Notes: generated by a model not told the origin, from the sequence alone. A stretch of DNA of 64,000 nucleotides from Jejuia sp049889775 (GCA_049889775.1 JBMHCT010000021.1:105667-169666), one strand, 5' to 3'; positions 9,375 through 19,468 are shown, counted from the stretch's first letter. Program-made: numbers and translations.

Positions 9375-9950
9375 TTGAACGATTTACCCGAAATATACTT
9401 TGAGCGTGACACCGATTGGTATGACTGGTTGTTACAAAATCACAACGCTTCAAAGGGTATTTACTTGATATTTTACAAATTAGAAATGAATATCCCTACG
9501 ATGCGCTGGGAAGAAGCCGTAAAAGTAGCTTTGTGTTTTGGCTGGATAGATTCAACAGTAAAAAGCTTAGACAATGGTAAACGTCGCCAATATTTTTGCC
9601 CTAGAAACTCAAAAAGTACATGGAGCGCCTTAAATAAAAAGTATATTATAGAATTGGAAGCGGCAGGATTAATTCAGGAAGCTGGATATAAAATGATAGA
9701 CCTTGCCAAAAAAACGGGAACCTGGACTGCAATGGACGATGTTGAAAATGGTGTTATTCCAATAGACTTGCAAAGGGCTTTTGATAAAAACGAACGTGCT
9801 TTTGAAAACTATCAAAATTTTACACGAGGTTATAGAAAAAGTTACTTATCCTGGTTGCATAGTGCAAAAAGAGATGAAACGCGTGAAAAGCGTATTGCTG
9901 AAATCATTAGGTTTTGTGAGGCCAATATTAAGAGTAGAGATAGTCGTTAA
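9375..9950 (+). CDS. YdeI/OmdA family protein
   Basis: This 191 aa cytoplasmic protein has the WYDWLLQNH, GIYLIFYK, and WEEAVKVALCFGWIDSTVKSL pattern typical of the YdeI (OmpD-associated, bacteriocin-protection) family, with the helical OmdA C-terminal region (SYLSWLHSAKRDETREKRI). The start is a TTG two bases after the M1 stop. There is no in-frame ATG until residue 37, which would delete the conserved N-terminus, so TTG is preferred. The biochemical role of the family is poorly defined. The next gene carries a related C-terminal domain. Confidence 0.8.
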   Translation: MNDLPEIYFERDTDWYDWLLQNHNASKGIYLIFYKLEMNIPTMRWEEAVKVALCFGWIDSTVKSLDNGKRRQYFCPRNSKSTWSALNKKYIIELEAAGLIQEAGYKMIDLAKKTGTWTAMDDVENGVIPIDLQRAFDKNERAFENYQNFTRGYRKSYLSWLHSAKRDETREKRIAEIIRFCEANIKSRDSR

Positions 9951-9988
9951 ACTATTTTGTAGAATTAAATACCAGTAAAAGACCATAA

Positions 9989-10480
9989 ATGATTAAAAGT
10001 GATGTTTTTGAAATAGGTTTATTAGACCAATTCCATATTTATATTCCTGAAAACATCATGCAACCTTTTGTAGATGCTAGAGTAAACCGTCTCTACATCA
10101 AAGCATCACACAATAAGAAATCTATAGACTTTTACGCAGCTTTTGTAAGAGATAAAAACACGGATGATTATCGTATTATGTTTGGTAAACGTTTACAAAA
10201 AGAATTGGGTGTTTTACAAAATGACTACTTTGAAATTCAACTTTTTGAAAATACATCAAAATACGGTGTTCAAGTTCCAGAAGAATTGGAAGAGGTTTTC
10301 AAATTTGACACCGAGGCGTTTGAAGTTTTTGAAATATTAACAGTTGGAAAACAACGCAGTATTATTTATGCTATTGCCAGATATAAAAATAGCCAAACAA
10401 GAATTGATAAATCTTTAATTGTTTGTGACAACTTACGAAAAGGTAATTTGAATCCATACACCATTCTGAAACCTCAATAA
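9989..10480 (+). CDS. DUF1905 / OmdA domain protein
   Basis: This 163 aa protein appears to hold an N-terminal DUF1905-like beta-barrel domain (residues about 5-100, including RIMFGKRLQKELGV and DYFEIQLFE) and a short OmdA-like tail (residues about 107-155; FEILTVGKQRSIIYAIA). It follows the YdeI-family gene by 38 bp on the same strand, and the two share the OmdA tail. It ends 1 bp before the convergent LytTR regulator gene, leaving no room for a terminator. The molecular function is unknown. Confidence 0.7.
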   Translation: MIKSDVFEIGLLDQFHIYIPENIMQPFVDARVNRLYIKASHNKKSIDFYAAFVRDKNTDDYRIMFGKRLQKELGVLQNDYFEIQLFENTSKYGVQVPEELEEVFKFDTEAFEVFEILTVGKQRSIIYAIARYKNSQTRIDKSLIVCDNLRKGNLNPYTILKPQ

Positions 10481-10481
10481 A

Positions 10482-11207
10482 TCAATACATCAATTTTTTA
10501 ATGTTGTCCATGTAACCTCTGCTCACTCTAACAATATCGCCGTTAAGCATGGTTACATCGTAGCTCTTTGTGTACTTATTTAATTCTTTCACCTTATTCA
10601 AATTGATAATGGACGAACGATGTACTCTAATAAAAATATCGCCATTCAACTTTTCCTCCAAAGTAGAAATACCATAATTGCTTAAATAGGTTTGATCTCC
10701 TACAACAATTTTTGAGTAGTCACCATAGGCCTCAATACGAACTACATCTTCCAATCTTATAGTTACCAATTTATTCTGGCTTTGTACCAAAATACGCTCT
10801 GGATACTTTGCAGTTTCCATTAACAAGCTTTCTGTTAGGGGTCGCGCATTATTATCTACCGTATCGCGCAATTTTTCAATCGCTACTTTAAACCTTTCCT
10901 TTGTATAAGGTTTTAAAAGGTAGTCTATGGCGTGTACTTCAAACGCTTTTAAAGCATATTGATCATAAGCTGTAGAGAAAATAATTTGTGGCAATTCTTC
11001 TAAGTGTGTTAAAACATCAAACCCTGTCATTCCAGGCATTTGTATATCTAAAAACACCAAACCTGGCTTAAACTCATTAATCAACTTTACGGCATCTACG
11101 CCATTGTTCGCCTCACCTAAAAGAATTAAATCTTTATAATCTTCAAGATATTCTTTAATTAATTGACGTCCAGCAGACTCATCATCTACGATAATAACTT
11201 TCCTCAT
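10482..11207 (-). CDS. LytTR family response regulator
   Basis: This 241 aa protein has an N-terminal receiver domain with the acidic pocket (VDDE at 7-10), phospho-acceptor Asp54 (VFLDIQMPG) and the conserved Lys in LLKPYTKE. The C-terminal LytTR DNA-binding domain (about 135-240) includes RIEAYGDYSKI and FIRVHRSSIINLNKV. Its start overlaps the stop of the kinase gene by 4 bp (11204-11207), so the pair is translated together as a two-component system. The divergent neighbour is an outer-membrane receptor, a plausible target. Confidence 0.93.
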   Translation of the reverse strand: MRKVIIVDDESAGRQLIKEYLEDYKDLILLGEANNGVDAVKLINEFKPGLVFLDIQMPGMTGFDVLTHLEELPQIIFSTAYDQYALKAFEVHAIDYLLKPYTKERFKVAIEKLRDTVDNNARPLTESLLMETAKYPERILVQSQNKLVTIRLEDVVRIEAYGDYSKIVVGDQTYLSNYGISTLEEKLNGDIFIRVHRSSIINLNKVKELNKYTKSYDVTMLNGDIVRVSRGYMDNIKKLMY

Positions 11208-12280
11208 ATTGAAAAATTAATTTTTAAACCTTGAGGTAAATTATCAGACAAACTCAAAGACGTTTTATACATTTTTTCCAACCTCAACTTAGTGTTAGTC
11301 AATCCAATACCCTTTTTAAACGCATTAGTTTTATCCTTAAGACCAACACCCGTATCGGCGATTTCAAATGCTAGTTGTCCGCCTTTCTTCTGAATTGAGA
11401 TTGCTATTTTTCCACCTTCAACTAAAGAAGATAAACCGTGTTTTATTGAATTTTCTACTAATGGCTGCAATAACATTGGAGGAATCATTTCATTCATAAT
11501 AGATTCGTCTACATTCACTTCAATATCCAAACGTTCTTGAAACCGTTCTTTTTCTAATGCCAAATATTTATTTACAAAGTCAATTTCTTCTTTAATAGTT
11601 ACTTTTTCAACTTGTGAGGCTTTTAATTGATATCTAAATAAATCAGATAATTCTGCTATCAAATACCTTGTATGCTCATTTTCCGCAGGTACTGATGCAC
11701 TTATAGTATTAAAGATATTATATAAAAAATGTGGGTTTAATTGTGCTTTTAAAGCAGATAACTCACTCTTTAATGCGGCAGTTCTTAACTCGCCCTCTAA
11801 ACGTATTTTCCTTTGATTTTCAAGGTAGTAGTTGTAAGAATGAAAGATACCAAATTGCAACGTGTAGAATAAAGCAGGAATATAAATATCCCATACTCTG
11901 GCTACTCCACCTAAATGTCCCCATTCAAAAAAATCGCACACAAAATAATATTGCTGTTGCCAAATAAGTACAAAAGCCGGAAGTAAAATGATATGCAATA
12001 ATACCTTTTTAAAGGTTTTCCAGTGCTTTAATTTTCTAAATAAAAACCACCAAATTGGGTAAGTTATAATAGCTTTTAAAATATAATCGAGCCCTACAGT
12101 ATTCATAAACTCCATGAAATCAAATATGGATGTTTGTCCTGTATTCCATTTTCTACTGTTCACTGTAATTGCTACATGATACGCAAAAGACCAAAATAAA
12201 TAAAAGCCCATAAAGGCTATAATCTCTCCTATTTTTATACCAATTACACGCCTTGAGTAAAATGACTTGCTTGTCTCCAT
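11204..12280 (-). CDS. LytS-like sensor histidine kinase
   Basis: This 358 aa kinase has four predicted membrane spans (about residues 16-38, 66-82, 92-114, 130-150) and a short cytoplasmic coiled linker. The His_kinase domain has phospho-acceptor His184 in QLNPHFLYNIFNT. The ATPase part shows the N box (PLVENSIKHGL) and G1 box (IADTGVGL). No periplasmic sensor domain is present, so the signal is probably sensed within the membrane. It is coupled to the LytTR regulator by a 4-bp overlap. Confidence 0.92.
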   Translation of the reverse strand: METSKSFYSRRVIGIKIGEIIAFMGFYLFWSFAYHVAITVNSRKWNTGQTSIFDFMEFMNTVGLDYILKAIITYPIWWFLFRKLKHWKTFKKVLLHIILLPAFVLIWQQQYYFVCDFFEWGHLGGVARVWDIYIPALFYTLQFGIFHSYNYYLENQRKIRLEGELRTAALKSELSALKAQLNPHFLYNIFNTISASVPAENEHTRYLIAELSDLFRYQLKASQVEKVTIKEEIDFVNKYLALEKERFQERLDIEVNVDESIMNEMIPPMLLQPLVENSIKHGLSSLVEGGKIAISIQKKGGQLAFEIADTGVGLKDKTNAFKKGIGLTNTKLRLEKMYKTSLSLSDNLPQGLKINFSI

Positions 12281-12460
12281 AAATCAAATTTTCTACAAAT
12301 TTAAAGTTAGTATATTTTTTTGGCTTTCACTTTCCGACGAGTTGACCTATATAAAGTTGAATGGTCCAAGCCCATTCGTCGCTTCAAGAGCCCACTCATC
12401 AGTTCTTACGTGCAAGATAAACTCATTGTTAAGACTTTTGAAGCATCAAAATTTATTCAG

Positions 12461-14866
12461 ATGAAAACTATTATTCAAATTGTCGTAACGCTTATATGCA
12501 CATTATCCATGGCTCAGTCCACTATAACAGGAATAGTTGTAGACGAAAATCTACAAGCAGTTCCAGGGGCAATTGTATCGCTTTATAATTCAGATAAATC
12601 TGTATTTGTGAAAGCTGCAATAACTGAGAATGATGGTAAATTTTCGATAAAAAACATAGCGGATGGAGATTATATTCTAAATATAAAAAGTCTAGGTTTT
12701 AAAATTTATGACACATCCATTTTCAAAATCTCAAATTCCGATAAAGATTTTGGAGGGATACAATTAACACCTGCTTCTGAGGACTTAGATGAAGTTGTAA
12801 TTACTGCTGAAAAAACAATGGTTCAAGTTTTGGCCGACAAAACAGTTTTTAATGTTCAAAATTCTATAAATGCTACTGGAGATTCTGGTTTTGAACTATT
12901 AAGAAAAGCGCCTGGGGTAATTATTGACAACAATGATAATTTAATTGTAGAAGGAAAAACTGGTGTGCTGGTTTACATTGATGATAAACCTTCCATTTTA
13001 AGAGGTGAAGATTTAACCAATTACTTAAAAAGTATCCAATCTAGCGATATAGAATCTATTGAAATCATTACACAACCTTCATCAAAATATGATGCTGAAG
13101 GAAATGCGGGCATTATTAATATAAAGTTTAAGAGAGACAAAAGTCTTGGAACAAATGGAACTATTGCGTCTGGTTTAACCTATGGAGAGTTTGCGCGTGT
13201 AAACAATTCTGCTTCATTTAATAGTAGAAGTAAAAAAACTAATTTTTATGGTACCTTTAGTAATAGGTTTGGAGAAAGTCTTGGGTTTATTAACCTTTTC
13301 AGACAACAAAACAACACCATTTTTGATGCCCGTACCGAAACTGTATTTGACAATTTAAACAACAACGCCAGATTTGGTTTTGATTGGTATAGCTCTAAAA
13401 AATCTACTTTCGGCGCAATTATTTCTGATAATTTTTCAGATAATAGTTCATTTGCAGATTCTCGAACTCCAATTACTCCTATAGGAAATTCAAATTCGGA
13501 TCAGGTACTTGTAGCCTCTAGTGATACCGACAACAACGTTTCTAACCTTTATGTTAATGTGAATTATAAATTTTCGGGAGATAATGATGTTTCCCTGAAT
13601 ATAGATGTAGATTTTGGAAGGTATTCTAGAGATAGAGAAAACCTACAACCAAATCAATATTTCAATGGCAATGAAACCCAAATTTTAGATGAAATCATAA
13701 ATTTCATGGTAACGCCAATTGACATTGACCTATTTACATCTAAAATTGACTATGAGCAACAATTTCTTAAAGGCACATTAGGTTTTGGTGGTAAGTTCTC
13801 TAAAGTTGTAACCGAAAATCAATTTGATTTTTACGATCGTGAAAACGGACAAGATATTTTAAATACTGAACGCACTAACGATTTTCAATATGATGAAAAC
13901 ATCAACGCTCTATACTTTAACTACAGCTATAAATTTAAAAAGTGGAACATACAATTTGGATTGCGTATGGAAAACACAGAATCTGATGGTATCCTTACTA
14001 GTCTTCGAGAGGACCAAAATAATCGTGTAAAACGCAGTTATACAGATTGGTTTCCCAGTGGCGGGATAACATATCAATTGAACCAAAAAAATTCTTTTGC
14101 TTTAAACTATAGCAGACGTATTCAGCGACCAAACTATGCCAGCTTAAATCCATTTGAATATAAGATTGATGAGTTATCGTTTAGTAAGGGTAATCCATTT
14201 TTGCAACCACAATACACTGATAATCTTAAACTATCGCACACATTTAATTACCGTTTAACCACATCAATCAGCTATAGCTTTGTAAGAGATTATTTTGCAA
14301 AAATTACTGAGGCTGTTGGTCAGAATCAGAATTTTTTAATCACAAGAAATGTTGCTAATCAAAAGGTGATAAATCTAGGAGTTAGTTATCCAACTAGTTT
14401 TAATAAGTGGTGGAGTATCTATTTCAGCTTAAATGCTTACAGAAGTATTTTTGAAGCTACAAATCCAGATTTCCTTCCTATTTCACAAAATACCTTAAGC
14501 TTTTATGCCCAAAATACCTTTAAACTTCCAAAAGGATTCAGAGCCGAAGTATCAGGTTGGTACAGTTCGCCTTCTATCTGGGGTGGCACCTATCAAACCA
14601 AAAGTTTAGGGTCATTGAATATTGCTTGTCAAAAGAAATTTATGGATGATAAAATTACCGCAAGATTGAGTTTTAATGACGTACTATTCACATCTCCATG
14701 GCGCGGAATTACAGAATTTGGAGCTTTAACCATTAATGGCAACGGTGGAGGTGATAGCAGACAGGTTAGGTTTAACCTAAGCTATAGCTTTGGTAGTAAC
14801 GAAATAAAAAAGGCTAGAAAAAGAAAAACTGGACTGGAAGACGAAAAAAATAGAATAGGTGGTTAA
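12461..14866 (+). CDS. TonB-dependent receptor-like outer-membrane beta-barrel protein
   Basis: The product from this start is 801 aa. The frame is open from 12320, but the ATG at 12461 begins a clean signal peptide (MKTIIQIVVTLICTLSMAQS), so I place the start there. A carboxypeptidase-regulatory-like domain follows (TGIVVDENLQAVPGAIVSLYN), then a plug-like region (AEKTMVQVLADKTVFN, RKAPGVIIDN) and a long barrel of the outer-membrane beta-barrel family found in Bacteroidota. No SusD partner is next to it, so the substrate is unknown; peptide, metal chelate or sensing are possible. It is divergent from the LytS/LytTR pair across a 180-bp gap. Confidence 0.85.
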   Translation: MKTIIQIVVTLICTLSMAQSTITGIVVDENLQAVPGAIVSLYNSDKSVFVKAAITENDGKFSIKNIADGDYILNIKSLGFKIYDTSIFKISNSDKDFGGIQLTPASEDLDEVVITAEKTMVQVLADKTVFNVQNSINATGDSGFELLRKAPGVIIDNNDNLIVEGKTGVLVYIDDKPSILRGEDLTNYLKSIQSSDIESIEIITQPSSKYDAEGNAGIINIKFKRDKSLGTNGTIASGLTYGEFARVNNSASFNSRSKKTNFYGTFSNRFGESLGFINLFRQQNNTIFDARTETVFDNLNNNARFGFDWYSSKKSTFGAIISDNFSDNSSFADSRTPITPIGNSNSDQVLVASSDTDNNVSNLYVNVNYKFSGDNDVSLNIDVDFGRYSRDRENLQPNQYFNGNETQILDEIINFMVTPIDIDLFTSKIDYEQQFLKGTLGFGGKFSKVVTENQFDFYDRENGQDILNTERTNDFQYDENINALYFNYSYKFKKWNIQFGLRMENTESDGILTSLREDQNNRVKRSYTDWFPSGGITYQLNQKNSFALNYSRRIQRPNYASLNPFEYKIDELSFSKGNPFLQPQYTDNLKLSHTFNYRLTTSISYSFVRDYFAKITEAVGQNQNFLITRNVANQKVINLGVSYPTSFNKWWSIYFSLNAYRSIFEATNPDFLPISQNTLSFYAQNTFKLPKGFRAEVSGWYSSPSIWGGTYQTKSLGSLNIACQKKFMDDKITARLSFNDVLFTSPWRGITEFGALTINGNGGGDSRQVRFNLSYSFGSNEIKKARKRKTGLEDEKNRIGG

Positions 14867-14922
14867 TACACCCCAAAATATCATCAATCAAAATTGAATA
14901 GTGAAACGTTTCATTAAGAAAC

Positions 14923-14956
14923 AAAAAAGGAAGCTAAATTAGCTTCCTTTTATTTT
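14923..14956. terminator. bidirectional terminator
   Basis: A perfect AAAGGAAGCTA / TAGCTTCCTTT hairpin has T-rich tails on both strands. It lies between the convergent receptor gene and the fructokinase gene and can serve both. Confidence 0.85.
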
Positions 14957-14999
14957 CTCATTGGTGAAGTAAAAGATATTTTAGACTTATAATTTTTTC

Positions 15000-15884
15000 T
15001 TAAACCAACATAAAATTATATATATCCTCTATACTTATCTTTGGATTTGCTCCTTCACTTTCAGCAACCATCGCTCCGACAGCACATGCAATATCTATCG
15101 CTTTCTGTGGATTTTCATCAATTAAAAGTTGACTTACTAGTGTTCCGAGAAAGGAATCCCCAGCACCAACGGTGTCCTTTACTTTTATTTGATATCCACT
15201 GTTATAATACAATTTATCTTTATACAATAAAACAGCTCCATGTTCGCCTTTAGTTACACAAATATGGTTTGTCTTAGTTTTTTTGGCTATAAACATAAGA
15301 TTTTGTTCTAGCCCTCTATATTCTGTATTTAAACAACTAGCAATTTCATAAAGCTCCTCATCATTAAATTTTATAAAATCAGCTTTATGCATTAGATCAA
15401 CTAAAATATCTTTCGAATAGTTTGGGGGCCTGAGGTTCACATCGAATATGGAATAATTTGCCAATTTTATTAACGCATATAGCGTTTCTCTTGAAACTGA
15501 ATCTCTGGCAATTAAACTACCAAAAACCAGAGCATCTGCTTGAGCTACAACTGACCTTAACTTTCCTAACAGCTCTATTTTATCCCAGGCTCTTGGGTGT
15601 TCAATTTTATACGTTGCAGACCCTTTACTGTTCAAAAGTACGGTAACTTCACCCGTACTATACGCTTCTTTTTTCTGAATGCATGATGTATTTAACCCAT
15701 TGGAATTAAGGTAACCCAAAAGCTTTTGTCCGTTTTCATCATTTCCTATGGCACTAATCATTGCAACTTCATTACCAAAAGCATTTAATCTTAAAGCAAC
15801 ATTTAAAGGTGCACCTCCAATCTTTTTACTTCCATCTGGAAAAATATCCCACAAAACTTCCCCAAAGCATACTACTTTCGACAT
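15000..15884 (-). CDS. PfkB-family fructokinase
   Basis: This 294 aa ribokinase-fold sugar kinase has the N-terminal GGAPLNVALRL motif and the C-terminal anion-hole and catalytic-base motif DTVGAGDSFLG. Short length and the sequence FGEVLWDIFPDG are typical of bacterial fructokinases. It starts 5 bp after the stop of a sucrose-phosphate-synthase-like glycosyltransferase, which is preceded by a phosphatase-glucosidase fusion. Fructose released from sucrose would be its natural substrate, giving fructose 6-phosphate for the synthase or for glycolysis. Confidence 0.88.
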   Translation of the reverse strand: MSKVVCFGEVLWDIFPDGSKKIGGAPLNVALRLNAFGNEVAMISAIGNDENGQKLLGYLNSNGLNTSCIQKKEAYSTGEVTVLLNSKGSATYKIEHPRAWDKIELLGKLRSVVAQADALVFGSLIARDSVSRETLYALIKLANYSIFDVNLRPPNYSKDILVDLMHKADFIKFNDEELYEIASCLNTEYRGLEQNLMFIAKKTKTNHICVTKGEHGAVLLYKDKLYYNSGYQIKVKDTVGAGDSFLGTLVSQLLIDENPQKAIDIACAVGAMVAESEGANPKISIEDIYNFMLV

Positions 15885-15889
15885 ATTTT

Positions 15890-17164
15890 TTAAAAGATAT
15901 TAGATTCCATTGTACGTTGATTAATAGAATTCCTGAATACTTGTAACATGCGTTTTGCAATTCCTGTCCAACCAAAATTTCGCCTTGCAAAACGCGCACC
16001 TTCTACCGAAAGTTCATTTCTCAAGGTTGGGTAAAGTAGCGGCATCGACATCATCGCGCCAAACTCTAACGGACGATGAGGGTCAGCAAAAAGCGCTTGG
16101 TTTCCAAAATCAATCAAATCGTACAATCCACCATGAACAGTAACTACGCTTGGTGTACCGCAAGCCATAGCCTCAATAGCCACCATCCCAAAAGGTTCGT
16201 AACGTGATGGCATTGCAAAAATATTGGCCGCACGATATACATTTGCCAAATCTTCATCAGCTATGTAATTTTTCCATTTAATTTTGTCGTTAACACCAAG
16301 TTCATTTGCCAAAGTCTTCAACTTTTTTATACCCTGTTTATCCTGTTCGGAATCGCCACCAACTGCCGCTACCAAACGTGCTTCAGGCACTAATTCAAAT
16401 ACTGTGGGTAACGCCTTAATTAATAGATCATAACCCTTGTTATGCGCCATTCTACCTAAAGCCAAAATATCAGTAGGGTGAATATCATACTTGGCTCTTA
16501 TCTTATCATTTTCTTTTGAAGGCACCGGGAAAAATCTGTTTTCATCTATTCCTGGAGGAATCATGGAGCAATTTCTAGGTAGTACATCATATTGTTGCGT
16601 CAATAAATCTACTTGAGGTAAAGTAGTGGCAATAACATGATTACACATTTGAAATACAAAATACTCTTTTTGTATACGCTCTTTAAAACGATAGGTTTTC
16701 TCCATTTCTTTTTCATCCATATCGCTGCCCATGGTGTGTTGTTTCCACCAGCCTAAGGAATGGGGCGTATGTACATGGGAAATTCCTAATTCTTCTGCAA
16801 TCTTTTGTCCTGCCCAACCTGCATCCCAATAATGAGAATATAAGATGTCGTACTTTTTGTTCTCTTTTTTTATTGCTGCTAATGTATTAGTAACAAACTT
16901 TTTAAGATGATCATGCATATCCTCTTTTCGAATGAACTCTTTACCTCCAAAAGGAATACGCCATACGTCGTAATTTTCGTTTACATGATCGTACTCTGGC
17001 TGATCTTCAAACTGACGTGTTACCAAGTCAACATTACGTCCTAACCTGCTAAATCTTTCTGCAAGTTCTAAAACATAAACTACTTGTCCACCAGTATCTG
17101 GTTTTCCTAGTTCTGGATTAGCCCCTACATATCCATGTAAAGAGATCATTAAAATTGATTTCAT
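15890..17164 (-). CDS. GT4 glycosyltransferase, sucrose-phosphate synthase-like
   Basis: This 424 aa GT-B enzyme has the N-terminal HGYVGANPELGKPDTGGQ motif characteristic of sucrose-phosphate synthases and sucrose synthases, the HTPHSLG motif, and the retaining EX7E nucleotide-sugar site (EPFGMVAIEAMACG). The likely reaction is transfer of glucose from UDP- or ADP-glucose to fructose 6-phosphate. An alternative is mannosylfructose-phosphate synthase, which uses GDP-mannose and also clusters with a phosphatase and fructokinase in Agrobacterium. It lies between the phosphatase-glucosidase fusion (21 bp upstream) and fructokinase (5 bp downstream), all on the minus strand. Confidence 0.85.
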   Translation of the reverse strand: MKSILMISLHGYVGANPELGKPDTGGQVVYVLELAERFSRLGRNVDLVTRQFEDQPEYDHVNENYDVWRIPFGGKEFIRKEDMHDHLKKFVTNTLAAIKKENKKYDILYSHYWDAGWAGQKIAEELGISHVHTPHSLGWWKQHTMGSDMDEKEMEKTYRFKERIQKEYFVFQMCNHVIATTLPQVDLLTQQYDVLPRNCSMIPPGIDENRFFPVPSKENDKIRAKYDIHPTDILALGRMAHNKGYDLLIKALPTVFELVPEARLVAAVGGDSEQDKQGIKKLKTLANELGVNDKIKWKNYIADEDLANVYRAANIFAMPSRYEPFGMVAIEAMACGTPSVVTVHGGLYDLIDFGNQALFADPHRPLEFGAMMSMPLLYPTLRNELSVEGARFARRNFGWTGIAKRMLQVFRNSINQRTMESNIF

Positions 17165-17185
17165 ATTATTTAGTTTTTAGTGTTT

Positions 17186-19267
17186 TTATTTTATAATTTT
17201 CAAATTATGGCAGGCAGAAATGTATTGTGCTGCAGACCATGCTTGATACGATTTACCCATTGGTTTTCCAGTAGTACCATGCGCCCATTCTGTAAATTCC
17301 CATTCATGATTTATACCTTCTTTGTTTATCAAAGCAAGCTTGTACAATTCAGAAATTGCAACGTCCTTAAGCCCTAGTTTATTAACAAATTTCACCCAAA
17401 AACCACCTACAAAAGGCCAGATCCCTCCATTATGATAATGGTTTGGTAAATTCAATAAATTAACGGTGTAATATGGCCTCCAATCTGGATCTCCAGGACT
17501 AACAACAGGATAAACATTAGCTACAGGATATGGGTCATTAACGCCAACACCCAACATAAACTTAAAGGTTTGATGGGCTTTCTCAGAATCTATAGTACCA
17601 TGTAAAAAGGCTAGAATATTTCCAAGTGTATCACAACGCCAACTAAAATCAAATGGTGTAGTTTGCGCAATTAAATAGGAGGTATCTCCAAGCGTAAATT
17701 GCTTTTCAGCAAAGGATACCGATTGAAATAATTGTTGTTGCGTGGACGGCCAAAAATTTGTAACAATTTCTTTTTTAATAACTTGTGACCAACGAATGTA
17801 TTCTCCAGCTTGTTCATGATCTCCTAACATTTCAAGCATCCTTCCGAAGCAAACATTTGAGCGATACCATAGAATCTCATCGTATAGAATATTATAACTT
17901 CTTCCGAATAAATCTGTCCAATCCCCTGCTTCTGGTATTTCTAAAAGGGCATCGTTGTTACTATCATGAGCACCCAACCAACGCATAGTCTCCTTGATAT
18001 CGGTTATATACTTTCTTAGGAATTCTATATCCTTAGTGACATTAACATACTCGTAAAACGCAATAACCACCCAAATACCACTATCAATGGAGCAGATGCC
18101 TCCTACACCTGAATAATCAGGAACGTTATCTTTTATTCGAACATTTGAAGGAATTTGCCCATTTCTTGAAATATGCTCTAATAGCGTTTCTAATGTTTGA
18201 CGCTGGCATTTGTGAATCTCTTCATCATGAATTAAAGGCAAGGACCCTATAACGGTAATCGCACCATCCCTAGCCCAAACACTATAATAATTTTCGTCAG
18301 TACCATGTGCTACATTATCATCTATGGAGCATGCTGAAAATCCCAAAGTTGTTATATTTTTTTTCAAGGCTTCAACTGCCTTTACATATCCTTCTTTTAT
18401 TAGGGCAACCTTCTCATCTTCATCCTCAAGCGCAATAACTTCTAGTTCTTTTTTGATAAAGAAATCTTCGCTATGATCTATGGTACTTTTTACTTTTGCC
18501 TCTTCAGGTAGTACTCCAAAATAAACCAAACCTTCTACAACGCCATCTCCTTTTTCTTGCTCAGAATGATATACTTTTCTATGTTTTGTGTATTGGTACA
18601 ACTCTTCATGAGCGTTAGAAACCACAATACCATGTACATCTTTCAAATCAAACATTGCAGAATCATTTCCGCTATCACCGGCAACAAGAACATTGGTTGA
18701 TTTCAAATTCAACTTTCCGAGCAACCATTGCAATGCATTAGCTTTATTGGCGAATTTTGGTAAAACATCTAAAAACTTATCTTGCGAATACACGATGTTA
18801 ACGTGCATATCAGCTTTTGCAAAACTTTCTTCTATATCCTCGATTAAATCCGCAGTTGCGTCATGAAAAAAATAACTTCGTTTATAGGCATGTTGAAATC
18901 TAGAAGGCTGCTCGCTAATGGGATGCTTAATATTGGTTAAAATGTTCTCAACAGTTTTTAAATCCCATCCATCATCCAAAACATTATTAAACTCTTTTAC
19001 CACACGCTTTTCTGCAAAATTATATATGTGTGTACCAACACCCGAAATAATATAATCGGGCTCTGGCAAAATACCTCTCTTTATTAAATCTAAAACGTCA
19101 TCAATTAAGCGACCCGTGTTATAAGCTAGTAATACATTTTTTGGCTTGAAGGTTTCCCATACATTTTTGAAGTTACTTTGGAAGGTATGAAAATCGATTA
19201 AGGTGTTATCAATATCAAAGGACAATAATCGAATTTTTTCTGAAGTATCAGCATAGGTTTTATTCAT
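17186..19267 (-). CDS. HAD sucrose-phosphatase-like / neutral-invertase-like glucosidase fusion
   Basis: This 693 aa two-domain protein pairs a phosphatase with a glycosidase. Residues 1 to about 260 form a HAD-IIB phosphatase resembling sucrose-6-phosphate phosphatase: DIDNT at 18-22, NTGR near 50, SGVGTHIY near 75, and GDSGND at 197-202. Residues about 285-693 form an (alpha/alpha)6-type glycosidase with VWARDGAI, YHNGGIWPF and GKSYQAWSAAQY motifs. These resemble GH100 neutral/alkaline invertases, with glycogen-debranching-type glucosidases as the alternative. No signal peptide is seen, so it is cytoplasmic. The two activities would make sucrose from its phosphate and also cleave it, so the second domain may be regulatory or act on another glucoside. 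It is the first gene of the sucrose operon. Confidence 0.78.
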   Translation of the reverse strand: MNKTYADTSEKIRLLSFDIDNTLIDFHTFQSNFKNVWETFKPKNVLLAYNTGRLIDDVLDLIKRGILPEPDYIISGVGTHIYNFAEKRVVKEFNNVLDDGWDLKTVENILTNIKHPISEQPSRFQHAYKRSYFFHDATADLIEDIEESFAKADMHVNIVYSQDKFLDVLPKFANKANALQWLLGKLNLKSTNVLVAGDSGNDSAMFDLKDVHGIVVSNAHEELYQYTKHRKVYHSEQEKGDGVVEGLVYFGVLPEEAKVKSTIDHSEDFFIKKELEVIALEDEDEKVALIKEGYVKAVEALKKNITTLGFSACSIDDNVAHGTDENYYSVWARDGAITVIGSLPLIHDEEIHKCQRQTLETLLEHISRNGQIPSNVRIKDNVPDYSGVGGICSIDSGIWVVIAFYEYVNVTKDIEFLRKYITDIKETMRWLGAHDSNNDALLEIPEAGDWTDLFGRSYNILYDEILWYRSNVCFGRMLEMLGDHEQAGEYIRWSQVIKKEIVTNFWPSTQQQLFQSVSFAEKQFTLGDTSYLIAQTTPFDFSWRCDTLGNILAFLHGTIDSEKAHQTFKFMLGVGVNDPYPVANVYPVVSPGDPDWRPYYTVNLLNLPNHYHNGGIWPFVGGFWVKFVNKLGLKDVAISELYKLALINKEGINHEWEFTEWAHGTTGKPMGKSYQAWSAAQYISACHNLKIIK

Positions 19268-19468
19268 ATTGAATTTTTAAAAATTTGTTGATTTTTGATC
19301 AATTTGTGAAAAAATAAGGCTTTAATGAGTCAAAAACAAGCCAAAACAGCCAAAATTGACTTGTTTTCTGAAACTGATAAATTAATATTAAACCACTACG
19401 AATTCTTAATCTTTCAGATTACAATTTTATTGATTACACATTTATCAAATTGACTGAAAGGCATAAAA

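Noticed and set aside
12320..12460. Longer N-terminus for the outer-membrane receptor
   Set aside because: The added 47 residues are basic and would bury the signal peptide; the ATG at 12461 gives a normal one.
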